The notes under the pieces are model-generated. The model was given only the letters and a program-made list of their open reading frames with translations, was not told where the DNA came from and searched no databases. DNA of 64,000 nucleotides from Melioribacter sp051488685 (lineage in GTDB: Bacteria > Bacteroidota > Ignavibacteria > Ignavibacteriales > Melioribacteraceae): the NCBI RefSeq assembly GCF_051488685.1, contig NZ_JBPSEH010000001.1, positions 699,548 through 763,547 on the forward strand, given 5' to 3'. The translations under genes and the position numbers were made by a program. Within the stretch, counting starts at the first letter, position 1, and the number at the start of each line of letters is the position of its first letter. This document shows positions 35,062 through 44,174 of the stretch, one piece after another.

Positions 35062-35589
35062 GATATTTTCAAGGCTGTTCTCCTCTTCGGGGGACAGCCT
35101 TCTTTTTTCACCGATTAGCAATGGCATTATTAAGATATAAACAAAAATAAGAAGAGCCAGTAAATAAAATAACAGACCTATTATATTGTCGTACTCAAGC
35201 AAGTTTATACTACTTAGAATATAATTCCAGTCGTGGTACACTTTGCTTCCGCCTAAAAGTCTCAATTTTTTCTCTGCTGCATCTGATGCATATATACTTA
35301 TGTTAATTAAATTTTGAGCTAACCATAAAAGAAAAATCCTGGCGAGCGTATATTTTTTTTCCTTGTAGTAATAAATTATAAAGAGCAAGGGAATGATAAT
35401 TTGCATGAGAGTTCCACCGAGCGTATAGATAAATTTTCCAAAGAGAGCAAAAACTCCGTGTCCTCCTTCATGAATGAGAAGATTTATTTCATTCAGAAGA
35501 AATACCTTTCCATCATTATGTATTAAAAAAATTATTGCCGGTAAAAATAGAATCGAAGGCATCCATTTTTTTAGGTGACTATCAGTCAT
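35047..35589 (-). CDS. Membrane protein with HEGGH motif
   Basis: 180 residues with four to five hydrophobic segments. LLIHEGGHGVFALFG near residue 39 is an HExxH-type zinc site embedded next to a membrane segment, as in site-2 (M50-like) intramembrane proteases, and YHDWNYI near residue 117 could supply a further ligand. The acidic C-terminus (SPEEENSLENILDEE) is cytoplasmic. It overlaps the asparaginase gene by eight bases, so they are co-transcribed. Protease activity is a guess based on the motif. Confidence 0.6.
   Translation of the reverse strand: MTDSHLKKWMPSILFLPAIIFLIHNDGKVFLLNEINLLIHEGGHGVFALFGKFIYTLGGTLMQIIIPLLFIIYYYKEKKYTLARIFLLWLAQNLINISIYASDAAEKKLRLLGGSKVYHDWNYILSSINLLEYDNIIGLLFYLLALLIFVYILIMPLLIGEKRRLSPEEENSLENILDEE
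35071..35108 (+). terminator. Intrinsic terminator of the nhaD-like gene
   Basis: AAGGCTGTTCTCC (35071-35083) pairs with GGGGGACAGCCTT (35089-35101): 13 pairs including one G-U, loop TCTTC, followed by a run of six T (35103-35108). It acts for + strand transcription and lies within the last codons of the convergent HEGGH gene. Confidence 0.85.
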
Positions 35590-36559
35590 CGCCGAACATC
35601 GACCTTAATTTATCAATCTCTTTTGTAATACCGAGACAGACAATCAATTTTATTCTGGCTTTTTGTCCGTTGAGATAGTCAGCAAAAATAACACCGATTT
35701 TCTTGAGCCACTTTCCTGCTCCTTCGTAACCGTAAATATCGAGAGTTTCTCCTGCGGGGCATCTGGAGACCAAAACAACTGGAATCCCTTTTTCAATAAC
35801 GTATTTTATTCCCTCAAATGCTTTTGGAGGCACATTACCCACTCCCATTGCTTCTACAACCAGCCCTTCCGTTCCGCTATCTGCCGAATATTTGAAAAAC
35901 TTATCGTCCATGCCTGCATAAACCTTAATTAAATCGACATTAGAATTTATTTTTTTTGTCTCAAACGTTTCAAGTTTTCTTGGCAAGCGATTAAAGATTA
36001 CTCTGTCTTTTTCAACAAAACCAAGCGAGCCGAAATCGAGACTTCGAAATGTTTCAATATCTTCAGTATGAGTTTTTGTTACTTCGCTTGCTGCATTGAT
36101 TTCTCCATTAAGACAGACCAGCACTCCCATGCCCCTGCTATTGGGATTGTTAATAATCGATATTGCGTCGAGCAGGTTTTTTGGACCATCCCAATCGGGT
36201 TCAGAGCTGGTTTTCATTGCTCCAATAACAATTATCGGTTTCTGCGTCTTTACAGTCAAATCGAGAAAATATGCAGTTTCTTCAAGCGTGTCCGTTCCGT
36301 GAGTTACTATTATACCGTCAATTTCTTTTTTCTTAATATAATTTTTAACTATTTCCGAAAGTTTAAGCATTAACTCCGGTGTCATGTGTGGTCCTGGGTA
36401 ATTACCAAACTCGTAAACGGAAATTTTTGCCTTCTTATCAGCTTCTGGAATTATTTTAAGCAATTCCTTGCCATGATAATAAGGTACGGCGGAATTGGTT
36501 TTCTTATCGATCTTCATCGAAAATGTGCCGCCTGTAAAAATTATTAAAATATTTTTCAC
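35582..36559 (-). CDS. L-asparaginase
   Basis: 325 residues from GTG at 36559, which has GGAG seven bases upstream; a longer frame from an ATG at 36604 has no such site. The two nucleophile threonines are in FTGGTFS and THGTDTLEE, with SSEPDWDGP further on. This is the homotetrameric/dimeric asparaginase fold that turns asparagine into aspartate and ammonia. No signal peptide, so cytoplasmic (AnsA-like). It overlaps the HEGGH gene and transcribes away from dnaA. Confidence 0.92.
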   Translation of the reverse strand: MKNILIIFTGGTFSMKIDKKTNSAVPYYHGKELLKIIPEADKKAKISVYEFGNYPGPHMTPELMLKLSEIVKNYIKKKEIDGIIVTHGTDTLEETAYFLDLTVKTQKPIIVIGAMKTSSEPDWDGPKNLLDAISIINNPNSRGMGVLVCLNGEINAASEVTKTHTEDIETFRSLDFGSLGFVEKDRVIFNRLPRKLETFETKKINSNVDLIKVYAGMDDKFFKYSADSGTEGLVVEAMGVGNVPPKAFEGIKYVIEKGIPVVLVSRCPAGETLDIYGYEGAGKWLKKIGVIFADYLNGQKARIKLIVCLGITKEIDKLRSMFGDD

Positions 36560-36947
36560 TTTCTTTCTCCATTTTTTTCGTAATTCAAAATAAATTGAGT
36601 TCATCGAAAAGAAAAGTGAAAAAGAATTTAAAATTAATTTGCTCTTATCGTCGGCAACTCATATTTTCACGCCCGGATAAGGTATAGAAAACAGGTGTTG
36701 ATAATTTGTTGATAAGTTGATTGTGTGAAACGTTTCACATCGCGTTTACAAGGGTAATTTTATCAACTTTACTATTAATTTTTGTTCGTTATTTTACTGC
36801 AAATTCCGTAACCTCCTTAATTTTAAGGAGTTATAAAATTTATTTAATGTGAATAATTTGTGGAAATTAAACCTTTTCACTTACAGTTTTCTTAACAAAT
36901 AATTAATATTCTCAATTTTTTCATTAATCTAATTGTGGATAAGTGAT
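36560..36947. other. Replication origin region, left part (upstream of dnaA)
   Basis: 388 AT-rich bases between the asparaginase and dnaA starts. DnaA-type boxes: TGTTGATAA at 36696-36704 and 36707-36715 (one mismatch each) and a perfect TGTGGATAA at 36934-36942, just six bases before the dnaA ATG, which suggests autoregulation. A 16-bp palindrome is at 36724-36739. Promoters for both divergent genes should be here. Confidence 0.65.
36724..36739. promoter_or_regulatory. Perfect 16-bp palindrome, LacI-type operator-like
   Basis: TGTGAAACGTTTCACA reads the same on both strands. The central AAACGTTT resembles operators of LacI/GalR/PurR-type repressors. It lies about 165 bases before the asparaginase start and 209 before dnaA. 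The ParB site parS has the two halves in the opposite order, so this is not a parS. Confidence 0.55.
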
Positions 36948-38357
36948 ATGGAATTTAATCAATCTGCTCTAAATACCGAAAAGATTGAAACTGAAAAAAA
37001 CGCAAAAGATATCTGGAAAGAATGCTTGAGTATTATCAAAGATAATGTTCCTTATATAACCTATAATACCTGGTTTTTACCCATAAAGCCATACGAGCTC
37101 GAAAATAATACGTTAAAAATATTCGTACCGAATAACTTTTTTATCGAGTGGATCGAAGAGCATTACAACACATTAATTAACAGAACTGTAAATCAAGTTC
37201 TCGGTCCTGAAGGTAAACTTGTTTACATTGTTTATGAAGAAAACTATCCCTTTGAAGAAACAACAGAAGCGGTAAAGGAGGAAAAACAAGAGCCTGTTGT
37301 TTTAGAAAAGAAGAAAAATGAATTCGAGTCATTTCTTAATCCACGCTATACATTTGAAAATTTTATAAAGGGAGAGGGAAATCAACTTGCACGAGCCGCT
37401 GCTCTGGCTGTGGCCGATAATCCTGGTCAGACTTCTTTTAATCCTCTTTTTATTTACGGAGGTGTAGGTCTCGGAAAAACCCACTTGATGCATGCAATTG
37501 GAAATAAAATTTTGGAGAAAGATTCATCAAAAAAAGTAATTTATCTTTCTTCCGACGCTTTTACTGTTGAATTTGTAGAAGCTATCCAGAGCGACCGCGT
37601 TAACGAGTTCTCTGCTTTTTATAAAAGCATGGATACACTTATTATCGATGATATACAATTCCTGGTTGGCAAGGAAAAAACGCTCGACTTATTTTTCCAG
37701 ATATTCAATACACTTCATCAAAGTGGAAAACAGATAGTTTTATCGAGCGATAAACCACCGAAAGAATTGAAAGGCCTAAACGAAAGATTAATTTCGAGAT
37801 TTTCCTGGGGTCTTACAGCAGATATTCAACCCCCAGATTTTGAAACTCGCGTAGCAATCTTAAAAAACAAGAGCGAAAGTTTTGGACTGGAACTTTCAAA
37901 CGAAATTTATGAATATATTGCACACAATATCACATCGAACATTAGAGAACTGGAAGGATGTCTGATAAAAATTCTTGCGACTTCTTCTCTTAACTCAAAA
38001 GAAATCGACTTTGCACTTGTCAAAAAAATTGTAAAGGAAGTTTCTACAAACAAGCATGTTTCCATTTCCATTGATTACATAACTAAGGTCGTCTGCGATT
38101 ACTTTAAAGTGGACGAAAACAAAGTACGCGAAAAAAACCGCAAGAAAGAAATTGTACTTGCCCGTCAAATAGCAATGTACCTTTCCAAAATATTGACCAA
38201 GTCATCACTCAAAACCATTGGTCTTCACTTTGGTGGACGCGATCACTCAACCGTGATACACGCTTTTAATACTATGGAACAAATGTTAGAAAAAGATAGC
38301 AACGTTAAAGAGATAATAGAAAACTTAAAAAACAAGATCGAAATGAGCGCTGTTTGA
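36948..38357 (+). CDS. dnaA: Chromosomal replication initiator DnaA
   Basis: 469 residues from ATG 36948; a TTG 15 bases upstream lies in a DnaA box and is unlikely. Domain I spans about 20-90, then a linker, then the AAA+ domain: Walker A GGVGLGKTH (about 171), Walker B IIDDIQF and RFSWGL sensor region. Domain IV has the DnaA-box recognition signature GGRDHSTVIHA. It is flanked by DnaA boxes on both sides and followed by dnaN and recF, a conserved origin order. Confidence 0.97.
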   Translation: MEFNQSALNTEKIETEKNAKDIWKECLSIIKDNVPYITYNTWFLPIKPYELENNTLKIFVPNNFFIEWIEEHYNTLINRTVNQVLGPEGKLVYIVYEENYPFEETTEAVKEEKQEPVVLEKKKNEFESFLNPRYTFENFIKGEGNQLARAAALAVADNPGQTSFNPLFIYGGVGLGKTHLMHAIGNKILEKDSSKKVIYLSSDAFTVEFVEAIQSDRVNEFSAFYKSMDTLIIDDIQFLVGKEKTLDLFFQIFNTLHQSGKQIVLSSDKPPKELKGLNERLISRFSWGLTADIQPPDFETRVAILKNKSESFGLELSNEIYEYIAHNITSNIRELEGCLIKILATSSLNSKEIDFALVKKIVKEVSTNKHVSISIDYITKVVCDYFKVDENKVREKNRKKEIVLARQIAMYLSKILTKSSLKTIGLHFGGRDHSTVIHAFNTMEQMLEKDSNVKEIIENLKNKIEMSAV

Positions 38358-38660
38358 GTGTTTATATCTTGTTGGTAAACTGTTTTTTAGCTGTGGATAA
38401 TTTCTTTTTATAAACATCCTTTTGATAACTCACTTTTTTCAACTGTTTATCCACAATAATAAAATTTAACAATGTTCCTTTTTAATCTATTAACGAGACT
38501 TTCAGTGCTTATCAACATATCAACATCGTTATTGTTTTTATTCTTTTGTTTATATAATAAAACTATAAAAACATAATAATTACGTGTGTGGACAAGGCTA
38601 AAATAAAATTGTTTATCTCTCTCTATTTTATTATTTTTTGTTGAAAGCTGGAGATTATTT
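38358..38660. other. Replication origin region, right part (dnaA-dnaN)
   Basis: 303 bases, very AT-rich. Perfect DnaA boxes occur at 38392-38400 (TGTGGATAA) and in the opposite sense at 38447-38455 (TTATCCACA), with a one-mismatch TTATCAACA at 38509-38517 and an ATATCAACA right after. Together with the boxes before dnaA this is a bipartite origin candidate. The AT-rich 38525-38650 stretch could be the unwinding element. Confidence 0.65.
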
Positions 38661-39782
38661 ATGGAATTTAAAGTAAACAGTAAAGAACTTGAAAAACTAC
38701 TTGCCAAAATTATTCCCGCTGTGCCTACAAGAACTCCAATGCAAATACTCGAAAACTTTCTTCTTGAAGTTGAAAACGGAGTTCTGACTATTTATGCAAC
38801 GGACCTTGAAATATCTCTGAAGTCGTTTTTGAATATAGCATCCGACGAAAATGTAAAAATAGTTATTCAAGCGCGTTTGTTTTACGACATAATAAAATCG
38901 TTTAAGGATACTACTGTTCACTTTAAAATTAACAGTAATAAACGACTCGAAATAACTACAGAAAATGGAAGATACACATTAAGTTATATCGACGCAGACG
39001 AATACCCGGAAATTCCAACCATAAATACAAGCAACGAAGTATATGAAATTTCGATCAACGGCCAGGAACTGAAGAACGCATTCGACAAAACCGCTTTTGC
39101 TATGAGTAAAGAAGAGATAAGACCAGCAATGATGGGAACTCTTTTTGAATTTTGCGACGATGGATTGAGATTTGTCACAACAGATGGACATCGTCTTGTT
39201 AATTATCTGAATAAAAGTATAAAGACGGATATTAATAAACAGTATGTGATTCCAGAACGTGCTGTAACAGTTCTATCCAAAGTGCTGGACGAAAAAGAGC
39301 TGAAGATTTATTTTACGAACAGTTATGTGTCGTTCAAATTAAACGATATGGAATTAATTACACGTTTAATAGCACAAAAATATCCGGAGTACAAGAGTGT
39401 AATACCTCTCGAAAATGAATATAAGCTACGACTTAAAACAAATGAAGTACTTGAGTCAATCAAAAGAATGATGCTTTTTACAACAAGTACTACGAGAAGA
39501 GTAAAGTTCTCGATTGACACCGATAAAGTTATAATTTCTGCTGAGGATATCGATATAGGTGCGGCAGGCGAAGAAAAAGTGATGTGCGACTACCAGGGAG
39601 AAAAAATGGAGATTGGATTCAATTCTACTTATATCAATGATATTTTAAGTCATCTTTCGGATTACGATGAAATAATATTAAAACTGCACTCGCCTACCAA
39701 AGCAGTTATTATTGAACCGGTGGAACAGAAAGAAAATACAGATTTGATGATGCTGTTGATGCCCGTACGTTTGAATACATAA
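38661..39782 (+). CDS. dnaN: DNA polymerase III beta sliding clamp
   Basis: 373 residues with the three repeated clamp domains. Typical segments are PTRTPMQILENFLLE, YATDLEISLKS, then PAMMGTLFEFCDDG, VTTDGHRLV and the C-terminal LMMLLMPVRLNT, which forms the client-binding pocket. A GCTGGAG site precedes the ATG. It forms a ring that tethers the polymerase to DNA. One base separates it from recF. Confidence 0.96.
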   Translation: MEFKVNSKELEKLLAKIIPAVPTRTPMQILENFLLEVENGVLTIYATDLEISLKSFLNIASDENVKIVIQARLFYDIIKSFKDTTVHFKINSNKRLEITTENGRYTLSYIDADEYPEIPTINTSNEVYEISINGQELKNAFDKTAFAMSKEEIRPAMMGTLFEFCDDGLRFVTTDGHRLVNYLNKSIKTDINKQYVIPERAVTVLSKVLDEKELKIYFTNSYVSFKLNDMELITRLIAQKYPEYKSVIPLENEYKLRLKTNEVLESIKRMMLFTTSTTRRVKFSIDTDKVIISAEDIDIGAAGEEKVMCDYQGEKMEIGFNSTYINDILSHLSDYDEIILKLHSPTKAVIIEPVEQKENTDLMMLLMPVRLNT

Positions 39783-39783
39783 G

Positions 39784-40884
39784 ATGATCCTAAGAAATAT
39801 AAACTTGCGCAATTTCAGACTGCATGAAGACACATCGGTAGAATTTTCCAATAAATTAAATTTCCTGGTAGGAGGAAACGGACAGGGAAAGACATCCATT
39901 TTAGAAGCTATCTACTACCTTTGTACCACAAAGAATCTTTTATCTTTTTCAGATTCCGATACTGTAACTTTTGGCAGGCAATTTATGGAAATTAGAGGAG
40001 TTATTGAAGATTTGGCAGTCCATTCGGTTCGTTTGAACTTCGATTCCAGGAGAAAGTACTATTATCTCGACGATAAAATTATTCCTAATTCAGCCGAAAT
40101 AATCGGCAAATTTCCCATTGTAACACTTATTCAGTCAGACCACCTGCTTACTCAAGGGTCTCCTTCCGATAGAAGGAAATTCGTCGATTCAACACTTTCA
40201 CAGCTAAGTCATTCATATTTGAACATCTATATCGATTACAATAAAATTCTGAGACAACGTTCAAACCTATTGTCTCAAATTAGAGAAAACAGAAACACAA
40301 ATCTTTACGACCAGCTGGAAGCCTGGACGGAATCGCTGATTCTCAAAGGTACTCAGATTATTGAACATAGAATTAAATTTGTATCGGAATTTAATGAATA
40401 CCTAAGGCAAGCATATCAGCACATAATGGGGGAAATCGAGATTCCTTACATAAATTATACTACGCTCTGCAACCCAGAAGAAAAGATAAATGAGGAATTT
40501 AGAAAACAAATTGATCTTGCAAGGGACGAGGAAATAAGGAGGGGAGTAAATTTAATTGGTCCACACCGTGACGATTTGATTTTTTTAATTAACTACAAAG
40601 AATTAAAAAAATATGGTTCGCAAGGTCAGCATAAAACTTTTCAGATAGCGTTGAAGTTCGCGCAGTTTTTTTATATCAAGGAAAGACTGAATAGAATACC
40701 CATTTTTTTGATGGACGATGTCTTCGGTGAGCTCGATAAAAAACGCGCTGAAAAAATTAGCGGCTATCTTTCTGAAATAGGACAGGCTTTTATTACTATG
40801 ACCGACCTGACATATTTTGAAGAACTCAATAACGACAATAGAATGATAAAAGTAGAAAATGGCAAAGCAAAAGTTGTCAACTGA
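39784..40884 (+). CDS. recF: RecF, recombination mediator ATPase
   Basis: 366 residues. Walker A is GGNGQGKTS near residue 31, the ABC signature is near YGSQGQHKTFQIALK, and Walker B is IFLMDDVFGELD, followed by the D-loop. It is an SMC-like ABC ATPase that loads RecA at gaps with RecO and RecR. It starts one base after dnaN and overlaps the DUF721 gene by 26 bases, in the conserved dnaA-dnaN-recF order. Confidence 0.95.
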   Translation: MILRNINLRNFRLHEDTSVEFSNKLNFLVGGNGQGKTSILEAIYYLCTTKNLLSFSDSDTVTFGRQFMEIRGVIEDLAVHSVRLNFDSRRKYYYLDDKIIPNSAEIIGKFPIVTLIQSDHLLTQGSPSDRRKFVDSTLSQLSHSYLNIYIDYNKILRQRSNLLSQIRENRNTNLYDQLEAWTESLILKGTQIIEHRIKFVSEFNEYLRQAYQHIMGEIEIPYINYTTLCNPEEKINEEFRKQIDLARDEEIRRGVNLIGPHRDDLIFLINYKELKKYGSQGQHKTFQIALKFAQFFYIKERLNRIPIFLMDDVFGELDKKRAEKISGYLSEIGQAFITMTDLTYFEELNNDNRMIKVENGKAKVVN

Positions 40885-41155
40885 CATTAAGAGTATAAGT
40901 CAGATTATTGAGCAGGAAGAATTTAAGAATCTGAGAGAAATTGCGGAATCGTACGAAGTTGTAGAAGAATTTTACACGATTTTTCCAGAATTGAAAGAAA
41001 TCGCAGTACCGAAAAAAGTGGAAGACAAGGTGCTTTTTATAAAGGTCGAAAATTCTGTTTGGAAAAGCGAGCTCTTTTTATACAGAAAACAGATAACAGA
41101 AAAGATCAATAACTTTTTTAATAAACAGATTTTAAAAACAATAAAACTGATATAA
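40859..41155 (+). CDS. DUF721 (DciA-like) protein
   Basis: 98 residues with the DUF721 core: LFIKVENSVWKSELFLYRKQITEKIN. The family includes DciA, which helps load the replicative helicase in bacteria lacking DnaC. The position between recF and gyrB is the usual one for this family. The start overlaps recF by 26 bases and the stop is two bases from gyrB, so it is in the same operon. Shorter than actinobacterial DciA, lacking the long N-terminal extension. Confidence 0.8.
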   Translation: MAKQKLSTDIKSISQIIEQEEFKNLREIAESYEVVEEFYTIFPELKEIAVPKKVEDKVLFIKVENSVWKSELFLYRKQITEKINNFFNKQILKTIKLI

Positions 41156-41157
41156 AC

Positions 41158-43146
41158 ATGAAAAACAACACAGTTCAAAATGGTGAATACACAGCCAAAA
41201 ATATTAACATATTAAAAGGACTTGAAGCAGTACGAAAACGTCCTGCAATGTATATTGGGGACATTGGTTCTCGTGGTTTACATCATCTTATTAACGAAGT
41301 GGTAGACAACAGTATAGACGAAGCTTTAGCAGGTTTTAACGATACAGTTATTGTCACAATACATAAGGATCAGAGTATAACAGTAGAAGATTTTGGAAGG
41401 GGAATTCCTGTAGATATTCATCCAGTCGAAAAAAAATCTGCACTCGAAGTAGTAATGACTGTCTTACATGCCGGCGGTAAGTTCGATAAAAGCTCGTACA
41501 AAGTTTCTGGTGGTTTACATGGTGTAGGCGTTTCTGTTGTTAACGCTCTTTCAGAATGGCTGAGAGCTGAAGTAAGAAGAGATGGTAAAATTTATATGCA
41601 GGAATACAAAAGAGGAGTACCTCAGGGCCCGGTTAAAGAAATTGGAACTTATAAAAAAGGTACTTCTGGCACAAAAATAACGTTCAAACCAGACAAAGAA
41701 ATTTTCAAAACAGTAAAATTCAAATACGAAATAGTAGCTGAAAGACTTAGAGAGCTGGCCTACCTGAATAAAAATGTTACCATGATTTTAAAAGACGAGA
41801 ATGAAGGCATTGAAGAAAAATATCATTTTAAAGGCGGACTGATTGACTTTGTTAAGTATCTCGACGAACAACGCAATCCTCTCCATAAACCGATCTACAT
41901 CGAAGGGGAAAAAGAAGGAACTCCGGTTGAGATAGCATTTGAGTACAGCGACTCCTACAGTGAAAACGTTCACACTTATGTCAATAACATAAATACAATT
42001 GAAGGCGGAACTCATTTAGTTGGATTCCGAAGCGCTCTCACAAGAACTTTTAATAATTACGCTTACAAGAATGGGCTTATTAAAGAAAACAGTAAAATCA
42101 CTCTGACTGGAGATGATTTTAAAGAAGGACTAACGGCAGTCATTTCAGTAAAAGTTATGGAGCCTCAATTTGAAGGGCAAACAAAAACCAAACTCGGAAA
42201 CAGCGAGGTTAAGTCGATAGTTGAGTCGATTGTTGGAGAAAAACTTTCAGAATATCTCGAAGAAAATCCCTCTGTAGCAAGAAAGATTATAGAAAAAAGT
42301 GTCAAAGCTGCCGAAGCAAGAGAAGCCGCAAGAAAAGCTCGAGAATTAATTAGAAGAAAAAATGCTCTCGATACATTAAATCTTCCAGGCAAATTGGCTG
42401 ACTGTTCTATCAACGACCCTGAGCACTGCGAGATTTATATTGTTGAAGGCGACTCGGCAGGTGGATCGGCCAAACAAGGACGCGATAGAAGATTCCAGGC
42501 AATCCTTCCAATTAAAGGAAAAATTATCAACGTCGAAAAAGCAAATATTAACAAGATACTCGAAAATCAAGAAATACAGGCAATAATATCTGCTATTGGT
42601 GCCGGTATCGGCGATGAATTCGATGCTTCTAAGTCGAGATATGGTAAAATTATTTTAATGACGGATGCCGACGTAGACGGAAGCCACATCAGAACACTTC
42701 TACTGACGTTCTTCTATCGTTATATGAAAGACTTAATCAATCAGGGGAAAATTTATATTGCACAGCCGCCTCTTTATAAAATAAAAAAAGGTAAAGAAGA
42801 ATATTATGCTTACGATGACGAGGAGCGCGACTCAATTTTGAAACGTTTGAAGAGTGACTCTAAAGGAAAAGATGAAGACGAGGTTTATGAAGTTGAGGAA
42901 GGAGAAGAAGGAACTCAAAAACAAATGAAAGGAATTGTTGTATCGAGATATAAAGGACTTGGAGAAATGAATCCTGAACAATTGTGGCAGACAACAATGA
43001 ATCCCGAAACAAGAACAATACTTCAGGTCAATCTTGAGAGTGCTGCAGCGGCCGATAAAATCTTTGAAACTCTTATGGGGGATGCGGTTGAACCGAGAAG
43101 AGAGTTTATCGAAAAACATGCTAAATACGCAAATCTGGACGTTTAA
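41158..43146 (+). CDS. gyrB: DNA gyrase subunit B
   Basis: 662 residues. GHKL ATPase: LRKRPAMYIG-type opening (VRKRPAMYIGD), EVVDNSIDEAL, DFGRGIPV and GGLHGVGVSVVNALS; Toprim domain: EGDSAGGSAKQGRDR and MTDADVDGSHIR; C-terminal RYKGLGEMNPEQLW. Length around 640-660 without a large insertion fits gyrase. It supplies ATP hydrolysis for negative supercoiling. It overlaps the MgtE-like gene by one base and is two bases from the DUF721 gene. Confidence 0.96.
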   Translation: MKNNTVQNGEYTAKNINILKGLEAVRKRPAMYIGDIGSRGLHHLINEVVDNSIDEALAGFNDTVIVTIHKDQSITVEDFGRGIPVDIHPVEKKSALEVVMTVLHAGGKFDKSSYKVSGGLHGVGVSVVNALSEWLRAEVRRDGKIYMQEYKRGVPQGPVKEIGTYKKGTSGTKITFKPDKEIFKTVKFKYEIVAERLRELAYLNKNVTMILKDENEGIEEKYHFKGGLIDFVKYLDEQRNPLHKPIYIEGEKEGTPVEIAFEYSDSYSENVHTYVNNINTIEGGTHLVGFRSALTRTFNNYAYKNGLIKENSKITLTGDDFKEGLTAVISVKVMEPQFEGQTKTKLGNSEVKSIVESIVGEKLSEYLEENPSVARKIIEKSVKAAEAREAARKARELIRRKNALDTLNLPGKLADCSINDPEHCEIYIVEGDSAGGSAKQGRDRRFQAILPIKGKIINVEKANINKILENQEIQAIISAIGAGIGDEFDASKSRYGKIILMTDADVDGSHIRTLLLTFFYRYMKDLINQGKIYIAQPPLYKIKKGKEEYYAYDDEERDSILKRLKSDSKGKDEDEVYEVEEGEEGTQKQMKGIVVSRYKGLGEMNPEQLWQTTMNPETRTILQVNLESAAAADKIFETLMGDAVEPRREFIEKHAKYANLDV

Positions 43147-44141
43147 TGCATAAACATCATAAATATAATCATCCGGTTAAGGAATATATAAGGAGCGACT
43201 ATACCGCTTTGAATCAGGAGTTAACAATCGAAGAGGCCTTAGAAAAAATCCGCATGGAAGGCATTGGAGAAAGGATTGTATATTTTTATGTGGTCGACAA
43301 CGAGGAAAAACTGGTAGGAGTGTTACCTACAAGAAGATTGTTAACTGCTTCAAAAAATACACATATTAAAGATATTATGATTACACGTGTGGCAGCTCTG
43401 CCCGATAACGCTACAGTTTATGATGCATGTGAGTTTTTCGTTACATATAAATTTCTGGCGCTTCCTGTAGTCGATAAAGATCACAAAATAATCGGTATTG
43501 TGGATGTGACATTATTTACTGAGGAATTACTTGAACTGGATCCGGATATCGAAGCACGCCAAAAAAAGAGTGATATATTCGAAATCATCGGTTTTACAAT
43601 CGAAGAAATAAAAAATGCCACACCGCTAAAAGCGTGGAGATATCGCTTTCCCTGGCTCATTACAACAATTATCAGTGGCACTATTTGTGCCCTGCTTGCC
43701 GGCTTCTTTGAAGCTACTTTAGCCGAAAGTATTGTAATCGCTTTTTTTATTACGCTTGTACTTGGACTCGGTGAAAGCATAAGTATACAATCAATGACGG
43801 TATCAATTCAAGCCCTTCATACAAATCGCCCTACGAAGGAATGGTATCTGAAATCGATTGTCAAAGAATTAAAAACCTCAGCCTTGTTGGGATTAAGTTG
43901 TGCGCTGGTTGTTTTTGCCGTAATTGTTATCTGGAAGAAAGATCTTAATGCTGCATTTGTAGTTGGACTGAGTATTATTATAGTGGAATTGCTGGCTGCT
44001 TTCTGGGGAATTAGTGTACCGGCAATTTTACACAGAACAAATTTAGACCCAAAAATTTCTTCTGGACCTGTAACGCTTGCTCTTACCGATATTGGAACAA
44101 TTTTATTTTATCTCGGGTCTGCAAGTTTGATACTGAAATAA
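43146..44141 (+). CDS. MgtE-like divalent cation transporter, N-domain-less
   Basis: 331 residues. A pair of CBS domains occupies residues 20-140 (VGVLPTRRLL; HKIIGIVDVTLF), followed by the MgtE membrane domain of five helices: RFPWLITTIISGTICALLAG, GESISIQSMTVS, ISVPAILHR, and LALTDIGTILFYLG. The N-terminal MgtE_N superhelical domain is missing. MgtE is a Mg2+ channel gated by CBS binding of Mg2+. It lies between gyrB and gyrA, overlapping gyrB by one base, which is an unexpected place for a transporter. Confidence 0.88.
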   Translation: MHKHHKYNHPVKEYIRSDYTALNQELTIEEALEKIRMEGIGERIVYFYVVDNEEKLVGVLPTRRLLTASKNTHIKDIMITRVAALPDNATVYDACEFFVTYKFLALPVVDKDHKIIGIVDVTLFTEELLELDPDIEARQKKSDIFEIIGFTIEEIKNATPLKAWRYRFPWLITTIISGTICALLAGFFEATLAESIVIAFFITLVLGLGESISIQSMTVSIQALHTNRPTKEWYLKSIVKELKTSALLGLSCALVVFAVIVIWKKDLNAAFVVGLSIIIVELLAAFWGISVPAILHRTNLDPKISSGPVTLALTDIGTILFYLGSASLILK

Positions 44142-44174
44142 ATTAGAAATTATTAATTAATACAGACTGGAAAT

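Noticed and set aside
36724..36739. Possible ParB site (parS) or Noc site near the origin
   Set aside because: The halves are in the wrong order for parS, and no parB gene is present in the window.
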